Below, one piece after another: positions 16,084-24,157 of a stretch of DNA of 32,704 nt; within the stretch, counting starts at the first letter, position 1; each line of letters starts with the position of its first letter. Made by a program: the position numbers and the translations under genes. Origin of the DNA: Streptomyces roseochromogenus subsp. oscitans DS 12.976 (GTDB lineage Bacteria; Actinomycetota; Actinomycetes; Streptomycetales; Streptomycetaceae); the NCBI RefSeq assembly GCF_000497445.1, contig NZ_CM002285.1, forward strand, positions 5,816,829 to 5,849,532, read 5' to 3'. The notes below the pieces were generated by a model. That model was given only the letters and a program-made list of their open reading frames with translations, was not told where the DNA came from and searched no databases.

Positions 16084-18612
16084 CTACTCGGCCTTGATCG
16101 CCGCCAGCATGTTCAGCTTCGCCGCGCGCCGGGCCGGCCACAGGGCGGCCAGGACACCGACCGCGCCCGCCAGCAGCAGGAAGACCGCCATCCGGCCCCA
16201 GGGCAGGACCAGTTCGTACGTCGGCATCTTCGTGCCCAGCAGCTGTCCGGCCGCCCAGCCGAAGAACACGCCCAGCCCGATGCCGAGCACCCCGCCGAAC
16301 AAGGAGATCACCAGGGACTCCAGGCGGACCATCCGCTTGACCGCCTTGCGGTCCAGGCCGATCGCGCGGAGCATGCCGATCTCCTGGGAGCGCTCGAAGA
16401 CCGACATGGCCAGGGTGTTGATGACACCGAGGACCGCGACGATCACCGCCATGCCGAGCAGGCCGTAGAGCATGTTGAGCATCGTCGTGAAGATCTGCGC
16501 GATGCTGTTGGAGATGTCCTGCTTGTCCTGGATCTTGATCGCCGGGTTGGCGCCCAGGGCCTGTACGAGCTTGTCCTTGGCCGCTTCGGAGGCGCCGTTC
16601 GCCGTCTTGACCATGACCTGCATGTCGGCCGGGTTCTTCAGATGCGGGGTGAGGACCTTGTTGTCGAGCATGATCCCGCGGATCATGTCGTTGCCCTCGT
16701 AGACACCGGCGACCGTCAGGGTCCGTGCCTTGCCGTCCTCGAAGTGCGCGGTGAAGTGCGAACCGGGCGTCCAGCCGTACTCCTTGGCCCGGTCCTTGTC
16801 CACGACGATCTGCGAGCCGCCCACCTTGAAGGTGCCCTCGTCCACCTTCAGGTCCGTCAGCTTCCCGATGGCCGCGCCGTTCACACCGGTCAGGAACTCG
16901 GTCTTGCCGTCGATACGGGACTCGGCGTTGCGCAGCGGGCTGCTGGCGGTGACGCCGGCGGTGGCGGCGACCTTCTCCGCCACGTCCGGGGAGAGCGGGG
17001 AGCGGTTGGCCATCGAGACGACGTAGTCCGCGCGGATCGCCGAAGAGGCCATCTTGTCGATCGCCGTCTGCAGGCTGCCCGCCATCACGGTCATGCCGGT
17101 GATCAGGGTCAGGCCGATCATCAGCGCCGAGGCGGTGGCCGCCGTACGGCGCGGGTTGCGCACCGAGTTCTGGCGGGCCAGCTTGCCCGAGACACCGAAG
17201 ACACGCAGCACCGGGGCGGCGGCCGCGATCAGCGGCCGGGACAGCAGCGGGGTCAGGATGAACACGCCGATGATGAGCAGGACCGCGCCGATGCCCATCG
17301 GGCCCTGGGCGGAGTCGGCGTCCATCGTCGTGGCCCCGACGACCGTCGCGACGCCGGCCGCCGCGAACAGCGAGCCGAGCGTGTTGCGCAGTACCAGCGA
17401 CTTGGTGGTGGCCTTGGCGTGCACGCTGCTCATGGCTGCCACCGGCGGGATCTTCGCGGCCCGGCGGCCGGGCAGCCAGGCGGCCAGCATGGTGATGAGG
17501 ATGCCGACCGCGAGGGCGGCGACCACGGTGCCGGGGCTGATGACCAGCGGTCCGTCGGGCACGCTCGCGCCGAAGGAGCCCAGCAGGGTGCGCAGGCCCG
17601 CGCCGATGCCGATACCGGCGACCAGACCGGTGACACCGGCGACCGTACCGACCGCGAACGCCTCGATGAGGACCGAGCGGGTGACCTGGCGGCGGGAGGC
17701 GCCGACCGCGCGCAGCAGAGCCAGTTCCCGGGTGCGCTGGGCGACCAGCATGGTGAAGGTGTTGGCGATGATGAACGTGCCGACGAACAGGGCGATACCG
17801 GCGAACACCAGCAGGGACTGCTTCAGCCCGCTCATGGAGTCGGCGATCTGCTTCGCCTGGTCGTCGGCGAGCTGCTTGCCGGTGGTGGTCTCCACCAGGT
17901 GCGAGGGCAGCGCCGCGTCCAGCGCGGACTTCAGCGCGGACTGGCTGGTGCCGGCTGCGGCCTTGACGTCGATCTCGTCGTAGCCGCCCTGCTTGCCGAA
18001 CAGCTTCTGCGCGGTCGGCGTGTCGAACAGGGCGAGGCTGCCGCCCGCGGCGACATTGCCGTCGTCGGTGGTGAAGACGCCGCTGATGGTCGGGGTGAGG
18101 ACCGGGCCGTCGACGGAGAGCCGCACGGTGTCGCCGACCTTGTAGCCGGCCCGCTTCGCGGTCCTGGAGTCGAGCAGCACCTCGTCCCTGCCGTGCGGGG
18201 CGTGGCCGCTGACCAGCGGGTAGCGGGCGTCCTTGGTGCCCCAGTAGTTGCCGCCGGCGGACTGCCAGTCGCCGCCGAGCAGCTTGCCGTCCTTGTCGGC
18301 GACGGCGGTGAAGCCGCTGACGACACCGGTCGCGGAGGCGGCGCCGGGGACCTTCGAGGCCTTGTCCAGCATGGCCTGGGTCAGATCCGGCGTCTTGCCG
18401 ACCTTGTCGCCCTTGGAGTCCTGGTACTTGGACTGCACGGCGACGTCGACCTGGTCGAAGCCCTTGGCGGAGCTCTTCTGGTAGGCGTCGGAGATGGTGT
18501 TGGTGAAGACCAGCGTCCCGGAGACGAAGGCCACGCCGAGCATGACGGCGAGCACGGTCATCAGGAGCCGGGCCTTGTGCGCGAGGACGTTGCGCAGGGC
18601 GGTGCGGAACAT
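16084..18612 (-). CDS. FtsX/MacB-type ABC transporter permease
   Basis: The 842-residue membrane protein has a single helix near the N-terminus (LLMTVLAVMLGVAFVSGTLVF), a large extracytoplasmic domain (about 40-250), then helices around 265-430, a second extracytoplasmic domain with several Lys/Asp/Gly-rich segments, and a last set of helices around 700-830. This is a duplicated FtsX arrangement, as in large permeases of the LolCDE/MacB/YknZ class that push lipids, peptides or lipoproteins outward using mechanical force. The gene is coupled to the ATPase gene by an ATGA overlap at 18610-18614. The substrate cannot be told. Antimicrobial-peptide or envelope-stress roles are typical, but no sensor kinase pair is adjacent. 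Confidence 0.92.
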   Translation of the reverse strand: MFRTALRNVLAHKARLLMTVLAVMLGVAFVSGTLVFTNTISDAYQKSSAKGFDQVDVAVQSKYQDSKGDKVGKTPDLTQAMLDKASKVPGAASATGVVSGFTAVADKDGKLLGGDWQSAGGNYWGTKDARYPLVSGHAPHGRDEVLLDSRTAKRAGYKVGDTVRLSVDGPVLTPTISGVFTTDDGNVAAGGSLALFDTPTAQKLFGKQGGYDEIDVKAAAGTSQSALKSALDAALPSHLVETTTGKQLADDQAKQIADSMSGLKQSLLVFAGIALFVGTFIIANTFTMLVAQRTRELALLRAVGASRRQVTRSVLIEAFAVGTVAGVTGLVAGIGIGAGLRTLLGSFGASVPDGPLVISPGTVVAALAVGILITMLAAWLPGRRAAKIPPVAAMSSVHAKATTKSLVLRNTLGSLFAAAGVATVVGATTMDADSAQGPMGIGAVLLIIGVFILTPLLSRPLIAAAAPVLRVFGVSGKLARQNSVRNPRRTAATASALMIGLTLITGMTVMAGSLQTAIDKMASSAIRADYVVSMANRSPLSPDVAEKVAATAGVTASSPLRNAESRIDGKTEFLTGVNGAAIGKLTDLKVDEGTFKVGGSQIVVDKDRAKEYGWTPGSHFTAHFEDGKARTLTVAGVYEGNDMIRGIMLDNKVLTPHLKNPADMQVMVKTANGASEAAKDKLVQALGANPAIKIQDKQDISNSIAQIFTTMLNMLYGLLGMAVIVAVLGVINTLAMSVFERSQEIGMLRAIGLDRKAVKRMVRLESLVISLFGGVLGIGLGVFFGWAAGQLLGTKMPTYELVLPWGRMAVFLLLAGAVGVLAALWPARRAAKLNMLAAIKAE

Positions 18613-19382
18613 CAGCTGGTACGGCCCTTCGCGTCGAACTGCTTCATCAGGTCGAGGACGGCGTCGGCCGTCGGGCCGTGGATCTCGTCGACGATCCGGC
18701 CGTCCGCGAGGAAGACCACGCGGTCGGCATAGGCGGCGGCTACCGGGTCATGGGTCACCATGACGACGGTCTGGCCCAGTTCGCGCACCGAGTTGCGCAG
18801 GAAGCCGAGCACCTCGGCGCCGGATCGCGAGTCGAGGTTTCCGGTCGGCTCGTCGCCGAAGATGATGTCCGGCTTGGAGGCCAGGGCACGGGCGACGGCC
18901 ACGCGCTGCTGCTGGCCGCCGGAGAGCTGCGCGGGCCGGTGGCTGAGCCGGTCGGACAGGCCGACCATCGAGATCACCTGGTCCAGCCACGCCTTGTCGG
19001 CCTTGCGGCCCGCGATGTCCATCGGGAGGGTGATGTTCTCCAGGGCGGTCAGCGTCGGCAGCAGGTTGAAGGCCTGGAAGATGAAGCCGATCTTGTCCCG
19101 GCGCAGCTTGGTCAGCTGCTTGTCCTTCAGGGAGCCCAGCTCGGTGTCGCCTATGCGCACCGATCCGGACGAGAAGGTGTCGAGGCCCGCCACGCAGTGC
19201 ATCAGCGTGGACTTGCCCGAACCGGACGGGCCCATGATCGCGGTGAACTCGGCCTGCCGGAAGTCGACGGAGACCCGGTCCAGGGCGACCACCCGGGTCT
19301 CACCCTGCCCGTAGATCTTCGACAGCTCTGTGGCGCGGGCGGCCACGGTGCTGGTCCGGGCGGCGGTCGGTGTGGTGGTCAC
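18612..19382 (-). CDS. ABC transporter ATP-binding protein (MacB/LolD type)
   Basis: From the GTG at 19382 the product has 256 residues. Walker A is GPSGSGKST (51-59), the Q-loop follows in the FIFQAFNLLPTLTALENI segment, the signature is LSGGQQQR, Walker B is IIFGDEPTGNLDS, and the H-loop is VMVTHD. GDEPTGNLDSRSG and the QAFNLLPTLT run are typical of MacB/LolD ATPases that pair with FtsX-type permeases. An ATG at 19430 is in frame but has no ribosome site. The GTG has AGGAG about ten bases upstream, and the extra residues would be unstructured. It forms a two-gene operon with the permease. Confidence 0.94.
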   Translation of the reverse strand: MTTTPTAARTSTVAARATELSKIYGQGETRVVALDRVSVDFRQAEFTAIMGPSGSGKSTLMHCVAGLDTFSSGSVRIGDTELGSLKDKQLTKLRRDKIGFIFQAFNLLPTLTALENITLPMDIAGRKADKAWLDQVISMVGLSDRLSHRPAQLSGGQQQRVAVARALASKPDIIFGDEPTGNLDSRSGAEVLGFLRNSVRELGQTVVMVTHDPVAAAYADRVVFLADGRIVDEIHGPTADAVLDLMKQFDAKGRTS

Positions 19383-19817
19383 GGGACGGTGCTCCTGTCG
19401 GGACGACGTGTTCCATGGGGACGGATCCATCGTCCCGGCGCCAGGACGCCATGTAGTCAGTCGCTGTTCCGGTTCCTGGGGGCGACCCGGGTCGGACGAG
19501 CGGGCGCCGTGTCATACCTGGGGAGGACACCCACCCCTGAGAACGGCACCGTGAACCGCACGGTGAACGGCACGCTCGAATCGGTGCCGAACGGCGTCCA
19601 GAACGGGTGGTACGCCCTCGTTCGGACGGTGAAATTCCGTCATTCCACGTACGGGCGTATCCACGTCGCGGCACGCTGTTGGCAAGTGCGGATGGCTCGT
19701 TCCATGGGCTGATGCACCCTCAGACGTCAATAAAATAAGACAACATCGGCCCGCCCTTCCGCTGTTCGGGGGATGCGTCCCGATAGGCTCGAACCTCGAA
19801 GCGGAGCCCCATGGCCT
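19383..19817. other. Intergenic region between the ABC operon and bldA
   Basis: No gene is supported here. It must hold the ABC operon promoter (minus strand), but I see no convincing pair of boxes. It contains imperfect 12-bp repeats (GTGAACCGCACG, GTGAACGGCACG near 19551-19574), a hairpin GACGG/CCGTC at about 19626-19642, and an unusually AT-rich patch (CAATAAAATAAGACAACA, about 19727-19744). A TAGGCT box at 19784-19789 is a plausible -10 for bldA, 28 bases before the mature tRNA. Confidence 0.5.
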
Positions 19818-19904
19818 GCCCGGATGGTGGAATGCAGACACGGCGAGCTTAAACCTCGCTGCCCCTTCGCGGGCGTGCCGGTTCAAGTCCGGCTCCGGGC
19901 ACCA
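19818..19904 (+). tRNA. bldA: tRNA-Leu(UAA), bldA
   Basis: The 87-base gene folds as a class II tRNA with a long variable arm. The acceptor stem is GCCCGGA (19818-19824) with TCCGGGC (19894-19900), then discriminator A and an encoded CCA. The anticodon stem GCGAG/CTCGC encloses the loop CTTAAAC, giving anticodon UAA. The T-loop segment is GGTTCAAGTCC. The variable arm is GCCCCTTCGCGGGC-like. This tRNA alone reads UUA in Streptomyces. UUA is nearly absent from growth genes and is concentrated in development and antibiotic genes, so bldA mutants are bald. I did not notice TTA codons in neighbouring genes. Confidence 0.97.
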
Positions 19905-19931
19905 ACCGCGCCTTGGCGGCAGTCCTGCCCA

Positions 19932-19991
19932 TTGACATCGGATGCCCTCAGGCTCAGACTCGGCCCTCGAATGAGTGAAAAAAACTTCACT
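19932..19991 (+). promoter_or_regulatory. Candidate pobA promoter and downstream operator
   Basis: TTGACA (19932-19937), a 17-base spacer and CAGACT (19955-19960) form a possible promoter with a perfect -35. An inverted repeat, AGTGAA (19974-19979) and TTCACT (19986-19991), with an A-rich spacer lies at the expected +8 to +25. It is a good place for a repressor or regulator of pobA. Confidence 0.45.
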
Positions 19992-20058
19992 AGGCGAACT
20001 ACAGGAAATCTCGGAATCTCAGTCTGAGGCAGCGACGCCGCGGGAAGGGACAGAGTCG

Positions 20059-21285
20059 ATGCGCACCACCGTCGGGATCATCGGAGCGGGACCGGCCGGA
20101 CTGCTGCTCGCGCGGCTGCTGCACCGCGCCGGTATCGGCTCGGTCGTCCTGGAGAGCCGCGACCGCGCCTACGTCGAGCACCGCCAGCGCGCCGGGATCC
20201 TGGAGCAGGGCACGGTGGACGTGCTGCGCGAAGTCGGCGCCGGGGAGCGGATGGACCGGGAGGGACTGCGGCACGACGGTATCGAGCTGCGCTTCGACCG
20301 CCGTCGTCACCGCGTCGACTTCCCCGGCCTGACCGGCGGCCGGTCGGTGATGGTGTACGCCCAGAGCGAGGTCTGCAAGGACCTGATCGCCCTTCAGCTG
20401 AAGGAGGGCGGACCGCTGCTGTTCGAGGCGCAGGCGCTGGGGGTCGAGGGCGCGGACGGCGACCGGCCGCGCATCCCGTTCCGGCACCAGGGCCGCGAGG
20501 ACGTGCTGGAGTGCGACTACGCCGTCGGCTGCGACGGCTTCTGGGGCGTGGCCCGGGGGGCCTTCCCGGCCGCCCTCTCCCGCGTGTTCGAGCGGACGTA
20601 CCCCTACGCCTGGCTCGGCATCCTCGCCGACGTCGCGCCCTCGCACGACGAACTCGTCTACGCCCGCCACGAACGCGGCTTCGCCCTCTTCTCCATGCGC
20701 CCGCCCGTCACCCGCCACCGCCCTTCCGAAGAAGTCGCTTCGCTCCCTGTTGAATCCTTCGTCTCCCGTCTCTATCTCCAGGTGCCCGCCGAAACGGACG
20801 CCGACGAATGGACCGACGACGCGATCTGGTCGGAACTGGAGCGGCGCTCCAGGACCGACGACGGCTGGCGGCTGGAGCGCGGGCCCATCACCCGGAAGTC
20901 GGTCACGCCCATGCGGTCCTTCGTTCACGAACCGATGCGCCACGGCCGTCTCTTCCTGGCCGGCGACGCCGCCCACATCGTCCCGCCGACCGGCGCCAAA
21001 GGCATGAACCTCGCCGTCGGCGACGTCGTCACCCTCGCCCGCGCCCTCGTCCACGAGAAGCAGACCGGCTCCCCGGACCTCCTCGACTCCTACTCCGCGA
21101 CCTGCCTGCGCCGCGTCTGGCAGGCCGAGCGGTTCTCCTACGACATGACGACGATGCTCCATTCGGCCCCGGACGGTACGCCCTTCGACGCCCGCCTCCA
21201 GCAGGCACGGCTGGAACGGATCGCCTCCTCCCGCGCGGCCGCGACCGAACTGGCCGAGGCGTACACCGGGTTTCCGCTGGGGTAG
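20059..21285 (+). CDS. pobA: 4-hydroxybenzoate 3-monooxygenase
   Basis: The 408-residue product is a class A flavoprotein hydroxylase that turns 4-hydroxybenzoate into protocatechuate with NAD(P)H and O2, feeding the beta-ketoadipate pathway. The FAD loop is GIIGAGPAGL (Gly9-Gly14), followed by RQRAGILEQGTVDVLRE, which is typical of PobA. The DG motif is AVGCDGFWG, and the second FAD motif is LFLAGDAAHIVPPTGAKGMN. The ATG at 20059 has GAAGGGA upstream, and relatives begin at the same point. The length is slightly above the usual 390. No protocatechuate genes are adjacent, so regulation is likely separate. It lies 154 bases after bldA with its own promoter. Confidence 0.93.
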   Translation: MRTTVGIIGAGPAGLLLARLLHRAGIGSVVLESRDRAYVEHRQRAGILEQGTVDVLREVGAGERMDREGLRHDGIELRFDRRRHRVDFPGLTGGRSVMVYAQSEVCKDLIALQLKEGGPLLFEAQALGVEGADGDRPRIPFRHQGREDVLECDYAVGCDGFWGVARGAFPAALSRVFERTYPYAWLGILADVAPSHDELVYARHERGFALFSMRPPVTRHRPSEEVASLPVESFVSRLYLQVPAETDADEWTDDAIWSELERRSRTDDGWRLERGPITRKSVTPMRSFVHEPMRHGRLFLAGDAAHIVPPTGAKGMNLAVGDVVTLARALVHEKQTGSPDLLDSYSATCLRRVWQAERFSYDMTTMLHSAPDGTPFDARLQQARLERIASSRAAATELAEAYTGFPLG

Positions 21286-21333
21286 CGACACGTCTCGGTC
21301 GCGTAGCAGGTTCGTCATAGAAGGCGATCACCC

Positions 21334-21363
21334 TTGGCCGGGAATCGCCGGTACGCGTAGCGT
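21334..21363 (+). promoter_or_regulatory. Candidate sigma-70 promoter of the Bax-inhibitor-1 family gene
   Basis: TTGGCC (21334-21339) and TAGCGT (21358-21363) are 18 bases apart, about 100 bases before the start codon. Confidence 0.45.
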
Positions 21364-21471
21364 GTTGGGGAGCACGGCAGGGGAAAGATCCTCCTCAGGT
21401 ATCATGGTCGGTCCTTTGCCAATCCATTACTCTTGAGCCAAGGCTGCGCACGGCAGCCATGGAGGAGTGAA

Positions 21472-22332
21472 ATGAGGAGCAGTAACCCGGTCTTCTCGCG
21501 ACGGGGGTTCAGCCGCGACAACGGCTACGCCGGCTTCAACACCGCACCGCAGGCCGGGTACGCACAGGGCAACCCGTACGCGCAGAACCCCTACGCCCAG
21601 AACCCGTACGCGCAGGGTGGCGTCCAGTACGGCGCCCCGCCGCAGGCTCCGGTCACCACCGACCGGATGACCATGGACGACGTCGTCGTCCGCTCGGCCC
21701 TCACGCTCGGCACCGTCGCCGTCGGCGCCGTCCTCGCCTGGGCGCTGCTGCCGGTCACGGCGACCAGCTACGGCCTGGCCGTCGGCTCCGCGATCGTCGC
21801 GTTCGTCCTGGCGATGATCCAGAGTTTCAAGCGCACCCCGTCGCCCGCGCTGATCCTCGGGTACGCCGCCTTCGAGGGCGTCTTCCTCGGCGTCATCAGC
21901 GAGATGTACAACAGCCGCTGGAGCGGCGCCCCCTTCCAGGCGGTGCTCGGCACCATGGCGGTCTCGGCCGCGACCTTGCTGGTCTACAAGGCCGGCTGGA
22001 TCCGCGTCACCGCCCGCTACGCCCGCATCGGTATCGCCATCGCCATGGCGTTCATGGTGGTCATGGCGGTCAACCTGCTGCTGGTCGCGTTCGGCGTCGC
22101 CGAGAACGGCGGCCTGCGCAGCTTCGGCCCGCTCGGCGCGCTCGTCGGCATCATCGCGATCCTGCTCGGCGCGTTCTTCCTGACCCTCGACTTCAAGCAG
22201 ATCGAGGACGGCATCGCCTACGGCGCCCCGCGCAACGAGTCCTGGCTGGCCGCGTTCGGCCTCACCATGACCCTGGTGTGGATCTACGTGGAGATGCTGC
22301 GGCTGGTGGCGATCTTCACCAGCAACGACTAG
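21472..22332 (+). CDS. Bax inhibitor-1/YccA-like integral membrane protein
   Basis: The 286-residue product starts at the ATG at 21472, which has GGAGGAG four bases upstream. The first 70 residues are soluble and carry a NPYAQ repeat (three copies, encoded by 15-bp tandem repeats at 21571-21615). Seven hydrophobic helices follow, from VVVRSALTLGTVAVGAVLAW to the last near LTMTLVWIYVEMLRLVAIF. The segment ILGYAAFEGVFLGVISEMYN and the late FKQIEDGIAYGAP are family signatures. This actinobacterial branch of BI-1 proteins is of unknown role. Relatives conduct Ca2+ in a pH-dependent way. The Tyr/Pro/Gln-rich tail could mediate protein contacts at the membrane. Confidence 0.9.
   Translation: MRSSNPVFSRRGFSRDNGYAGFNTAPQAGYAQGNPYAQNPYAQNPYAQGGVQYGAPPQAPVTTDRMTMDDVVVRSALTLGTVAVGAVLAWALLPVTATSYGLAVGSAIVAFVLAMIQSFKRTPSPALILGYAAFEGVFLGVISEMYNSRWSGAPFQAVLGTMAVSAATLLVYKAGWIRVTARYARIGIAIAMAFMVVMAVNLLLVAFGVAENGGLRSFGPLGALVGIIAILLGAFFLTLDFKQIEDGIAYGAPRNESWLAAFGLTMTLVWIYVEMLRLVAIFTSND
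21571..21615 (+). repeat. Three 15-bp tandem repeats encoding NPYAQ
   Basis: Repeat units start at 21571, 21586 and 21601, are in frame and differ only at third codon positions. Confidence 0.75.
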
Positions 22333-22355
22333 CGCACGCGCCGGCCGTGACGTGA

Positions 22356-22387
22356 GAAGGGCCCCGGGTTGCGACCCGGGGCCCTTC
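22356..22387. terminator. Strong bidirectional terminator
   Basis: A perfect 14-bp stem (22356-22369 with 22374-22387) with a TGCG tetraloop lies between two convergent genes. Confidence 0.9.
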
Positions 22388-22392
22388 GCCGT

Positions 22393-22623
22393 CTAGAGCA
22401 GCTTGCGGGCTGCCCTCCTGAGGTCGTACTCATGGACGATCGCCTTCGCGTGGCCGTACGCGAGGTCGTACTCGTGCCGGAGCCAGCTGACCTTCTCCTC
22501 GAAGCGGAACAGGGCGGGGCCTTCTTCTACGGTGCGCAGCCAGTCGGAGACTTCACGACCGGTGCAATGGGGGATGCGGGCGAGCAGATTGCGGTGGGTC
22601 TCCTCGGAGAAGAGTTGGGACAT
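22393..22623 (-). CDS. Small DUF4287-like protein
   Basis: The 76-residue product starts at the ATG at 22623, which has GGAGG six bases upstream on the minus strand. It reads MSQLFSEETHRNLLARIPH, then GREVSDWLRTVEEGP, SWLRHEYDLAYGHAKAIVHE and a basic end. This resembles the DUF4287 domain (helical, with the conserved HEYDLAYGHAKAIV block). The function is unknown. It is cytosolic with no signal. It diverges from the small gene at 22723, sharing a 99-base intergenic region, and converges on the BI-1 gene through a strong terminator. Confidence 0.85.
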   Translation of the reverse strand: MSQLFSEETHRNLLARIPHCTGREVSDWLRTVEEGPALFRFEEKVSWLRHEYDLAYGHAKAIVHEYDLRRAARKLL

Positions 22624-22710
22624 CGGCGCCTCCGAACGCAAAGGGGATGTAAGCCGGTCCTTCACGTCACGGTGCCTGAGCGTTCGCGTATTGGCAACAG
22701 TGCGGCACGT

Positions 22711-22725
22711 TACGCTCGGCGCGTG
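22711..22725 (+). promoter_or_regulatory. Candidate -10 element of a leaderless mRNA
   Basis: TACGCT (22711-22716) lies six bases before the GTG at 22723, and no ribosome binding site is visible. The arrangement is nearly the same as at mazG. Confidence 0.45.
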
Positions 22726-23034
22726 GTTGATACGACGCCCTTGGCCCAAGCAGTGGATCACTTCGCCGACCGGTTGCGGGCCGCTCCGCAGAGCCGGCTG
22801 CAACGGGGCGCCGCCGGTGAGGCCTTGGCTGTGGCGAGGGAGCTCTCTCGGCGGGCCCAGTTGCTGGAAGAGCCTGGTGCCGAACCCCGGGAGATGCCGG
22901 ATGCGGGAATGTTCGCGGCGGCTGACCAGCTTCTGGTCGCCGCGCATGACTTGGCGCTGCTGTTGCGGAGTGACGACGAAGTCGCCGAAGCGGTGAGGTT
23001 GGTCGAGGAGGCGCGTCAGAGGGCGGGGGTCTGA
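22723..23034 (+). CDS. Small helical protein of unknown function
   Basis: The 103-residue product starts at GTG 22723, probably leaderless. It is predicted to be all helical, rich in Ala, Leu, Arg and Glu (DHFADRLRAAPQ, GEALAVARELSRRAQLLEE, FAAADQLLVAAHDLALLLR, AVRLVEEARQRAG). I recognise no family. No signal or membrane segment is present. The third-base GC is high, as expected for a real gene here. It is divergent from the DUF4287-like gene and convergent with the next gene. A hairpin at 23058-23074 separates the two. Confidence 0.7.
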   Translation: MVDTTPLAQAVDHFADRLRAAPQSRLQRGAAGEALAVARELSRRAQLLEEPGAEPREMPDAGMFAAADQLLVAAHDLALLLRSDDEVAEAVRLVEEARQRAGV

Positions 23035-23057
23035 GACCGGTGCGCGGCTGCAGCCCC

Positions 23058-23074
23058 GCGCCCCTTTGGGGCGC
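23058..23074. terminator. Short hairpin between convergent genes
   Basis: GCGCCCC (23058-23064) and GGGGCGC (23068-23074) form a 7-bp stem with a TTT loop, between two convergent genes. Confidence 0.55.
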
Positions 23075-23091
23075 TGACCCTCACCAGTGTT

Positions 23092-23874
23092 TCAAAGTGA
23101 CGCTATGACCCTGTCGGCCAGGATGTAGACCGTGTCCTCGCCGCAGGCGAAGGTGAGGGTGTAGGCACCGGAGATGCCGGAGCCGCCCAGCAGATACGGG
23201 GCCTCGCCCGCCTCTACGGCGGCCGCGAGGCGTTCGGCGGTCTCGCGGTGGCCTGGGGTCATGCACAGGGTGGTGCCGTCGGCGAAGACATAGACGTCGA
23301 GGGTGCCGAGCGGGCCCGGGCGGACGTCGGAGAGCTCGACCTGTTCGGCGGCCAGCTGCTCCAGCGTGGTCACCGTGCGCTCGTGGTCGTTCACCGCCGG
23401 GGACTGCACCGGGACGAAGTCGGGGTGGGAGGGGTGACGGCGGCGGGCCGCGGCCAGTTCCGGGGACTCCCCGGCGAACTCGTCGGCGTCGGCGGTCGGC
23501 TCGGACACCGGCTCCAGGCCGACGAAGTCGCTCTGCCGGGGCAGGAACAGATCGGCCTCGGGCAGGCCCAGCAGGGACGGGGAATCGGAGGCGTCACGGG
23601 ACTCCTGCGCGGCCCAGAAGGCACGTGCCTCGGCCAGCTCCCGCTCCCGCTCCTCGGCGAGCGCCTCGGCCACGGCCGCGCGTATCTGGTCGGCGTCGGC
23701 GTGGGTGCGGGCGCTCGGCAGCAGGGCACGGGTGGTGGCCGCCTGGTTGTCGGCGAGCTGCTGCTGCAGATCCGCGAGCTGGCGGCGCAGCCTCAGAACG
23801 GTGCGCAGGACGGCGACGCCCACGGCGCCGGTGGCGGCCGTGGTGAGCAGCAGGGCGATCGGCATGGCGCTCAC
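23092..23874 (-). CDS. Membrane-anchored coiled-coil protein of unknown function
   Basis: The 260-residue product starts at GTG 23874, chosen because GGGAG lies about seven bases upstream; an ATG three codons later is possible. A single hydrophobic helix (about 5-24, IALLLTTAATGAVGVAVL) is followed by a coiled coil (LRLRRQLADLQQQLADNQ and AVAEALAEERERELAEARAF), an acidic flexible middle (about 100-165), and a compact C-terminal domain with VELSDVRPGPLGTLDVYVFADG, LCMTPGHRETAERLAAAVE and a last strand-rich part with a Cys (TFACGEDTVYILADRV). I recognise no family. It may be a membrane-bound structural or regulatory protein. It is preceded by about 280 bases without a gene and ends near the hairpin at 23058. 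Confidence 0.8.
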   Translation of the reverse strand: MSAMPIALLLTTAATGAVGVAVLRTVLRLRRQLADLQQQLADNQAATTRALLPSARTHADADQIRAAVAEALAEERERELAEARAFWAAQESRDASDSPSLLGLPEADLFLPRQSDFVGLEPVSEPTADADEFAGESPELAAARRRHPSHPDFVPVQSPAVNDHERTVTTLEQLAAEQVELSDVRPGPLGTLDVYVFADGTTLCMTPGHRETAERLAAAVEAGEAPYLLGGSGISGAYTLTFACGEDTVYILADRVIASL

Positions 23875-24157
23875 TGACGTACTCCCGGTTCAAAGTCGAC
23901 CCCCGACTTCCTACATCAGCTTGAAGTGTGGACTAAGCAGCTGTCAGTGCGTAACGTCACGAAACGGACAGGACTTTGGGTTCGTGATGTTGTTGCGCAC
24001 CGTGCTGACCTGCCCTGACCTGCACCGATGGGTGTAGCGAGCGAGATAGGTCACATCCTGGGGGAGATTGGATCACGAAAAGGCCCGGAACCTTGGGGAT
24101 TCCTCGGTTCCGGGCCGGTTCCTGACGGGATGTGTCCGTCCCGCTACGGATGGTGGG
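23875..24157. other. Intergenic region between thiolase and the coiled-coil gene
   Basis: Apart from the thiolase terminator at 24082-24116 and the unidentified promoter of the coiled-coil gene (minus strand), I see nothing in this stretch. Confidence 0.4.
24082..24116 (-). terminator. Terminator of the thiolase gene
   Basis: GGCCCGGAACC (24082-24092) and GGTTCCGGGCC (24106-24116) form a perfect 11-bp stem. Read on the minus strand it is followed by TTTTCGTG, a short T-run. Confidence 0.8.

Noticed and set aside
15700..18732. Long open frame of about 1010 codons on the plus strand
   Set aside because: It is antisense to the permease and ATPase genes. GC-rich DNA leaves such shadow frames. 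The minus-strand protein has clear ABC permease features, and the plus frame product is low-complexity Asp/Gly/Arg without domains.
19512..19886. Minus-strand 124-codon frame covering bldA
   Set aside because: It would be antisense to the tRNA, has no ribosome site or domain, and is probably chance.
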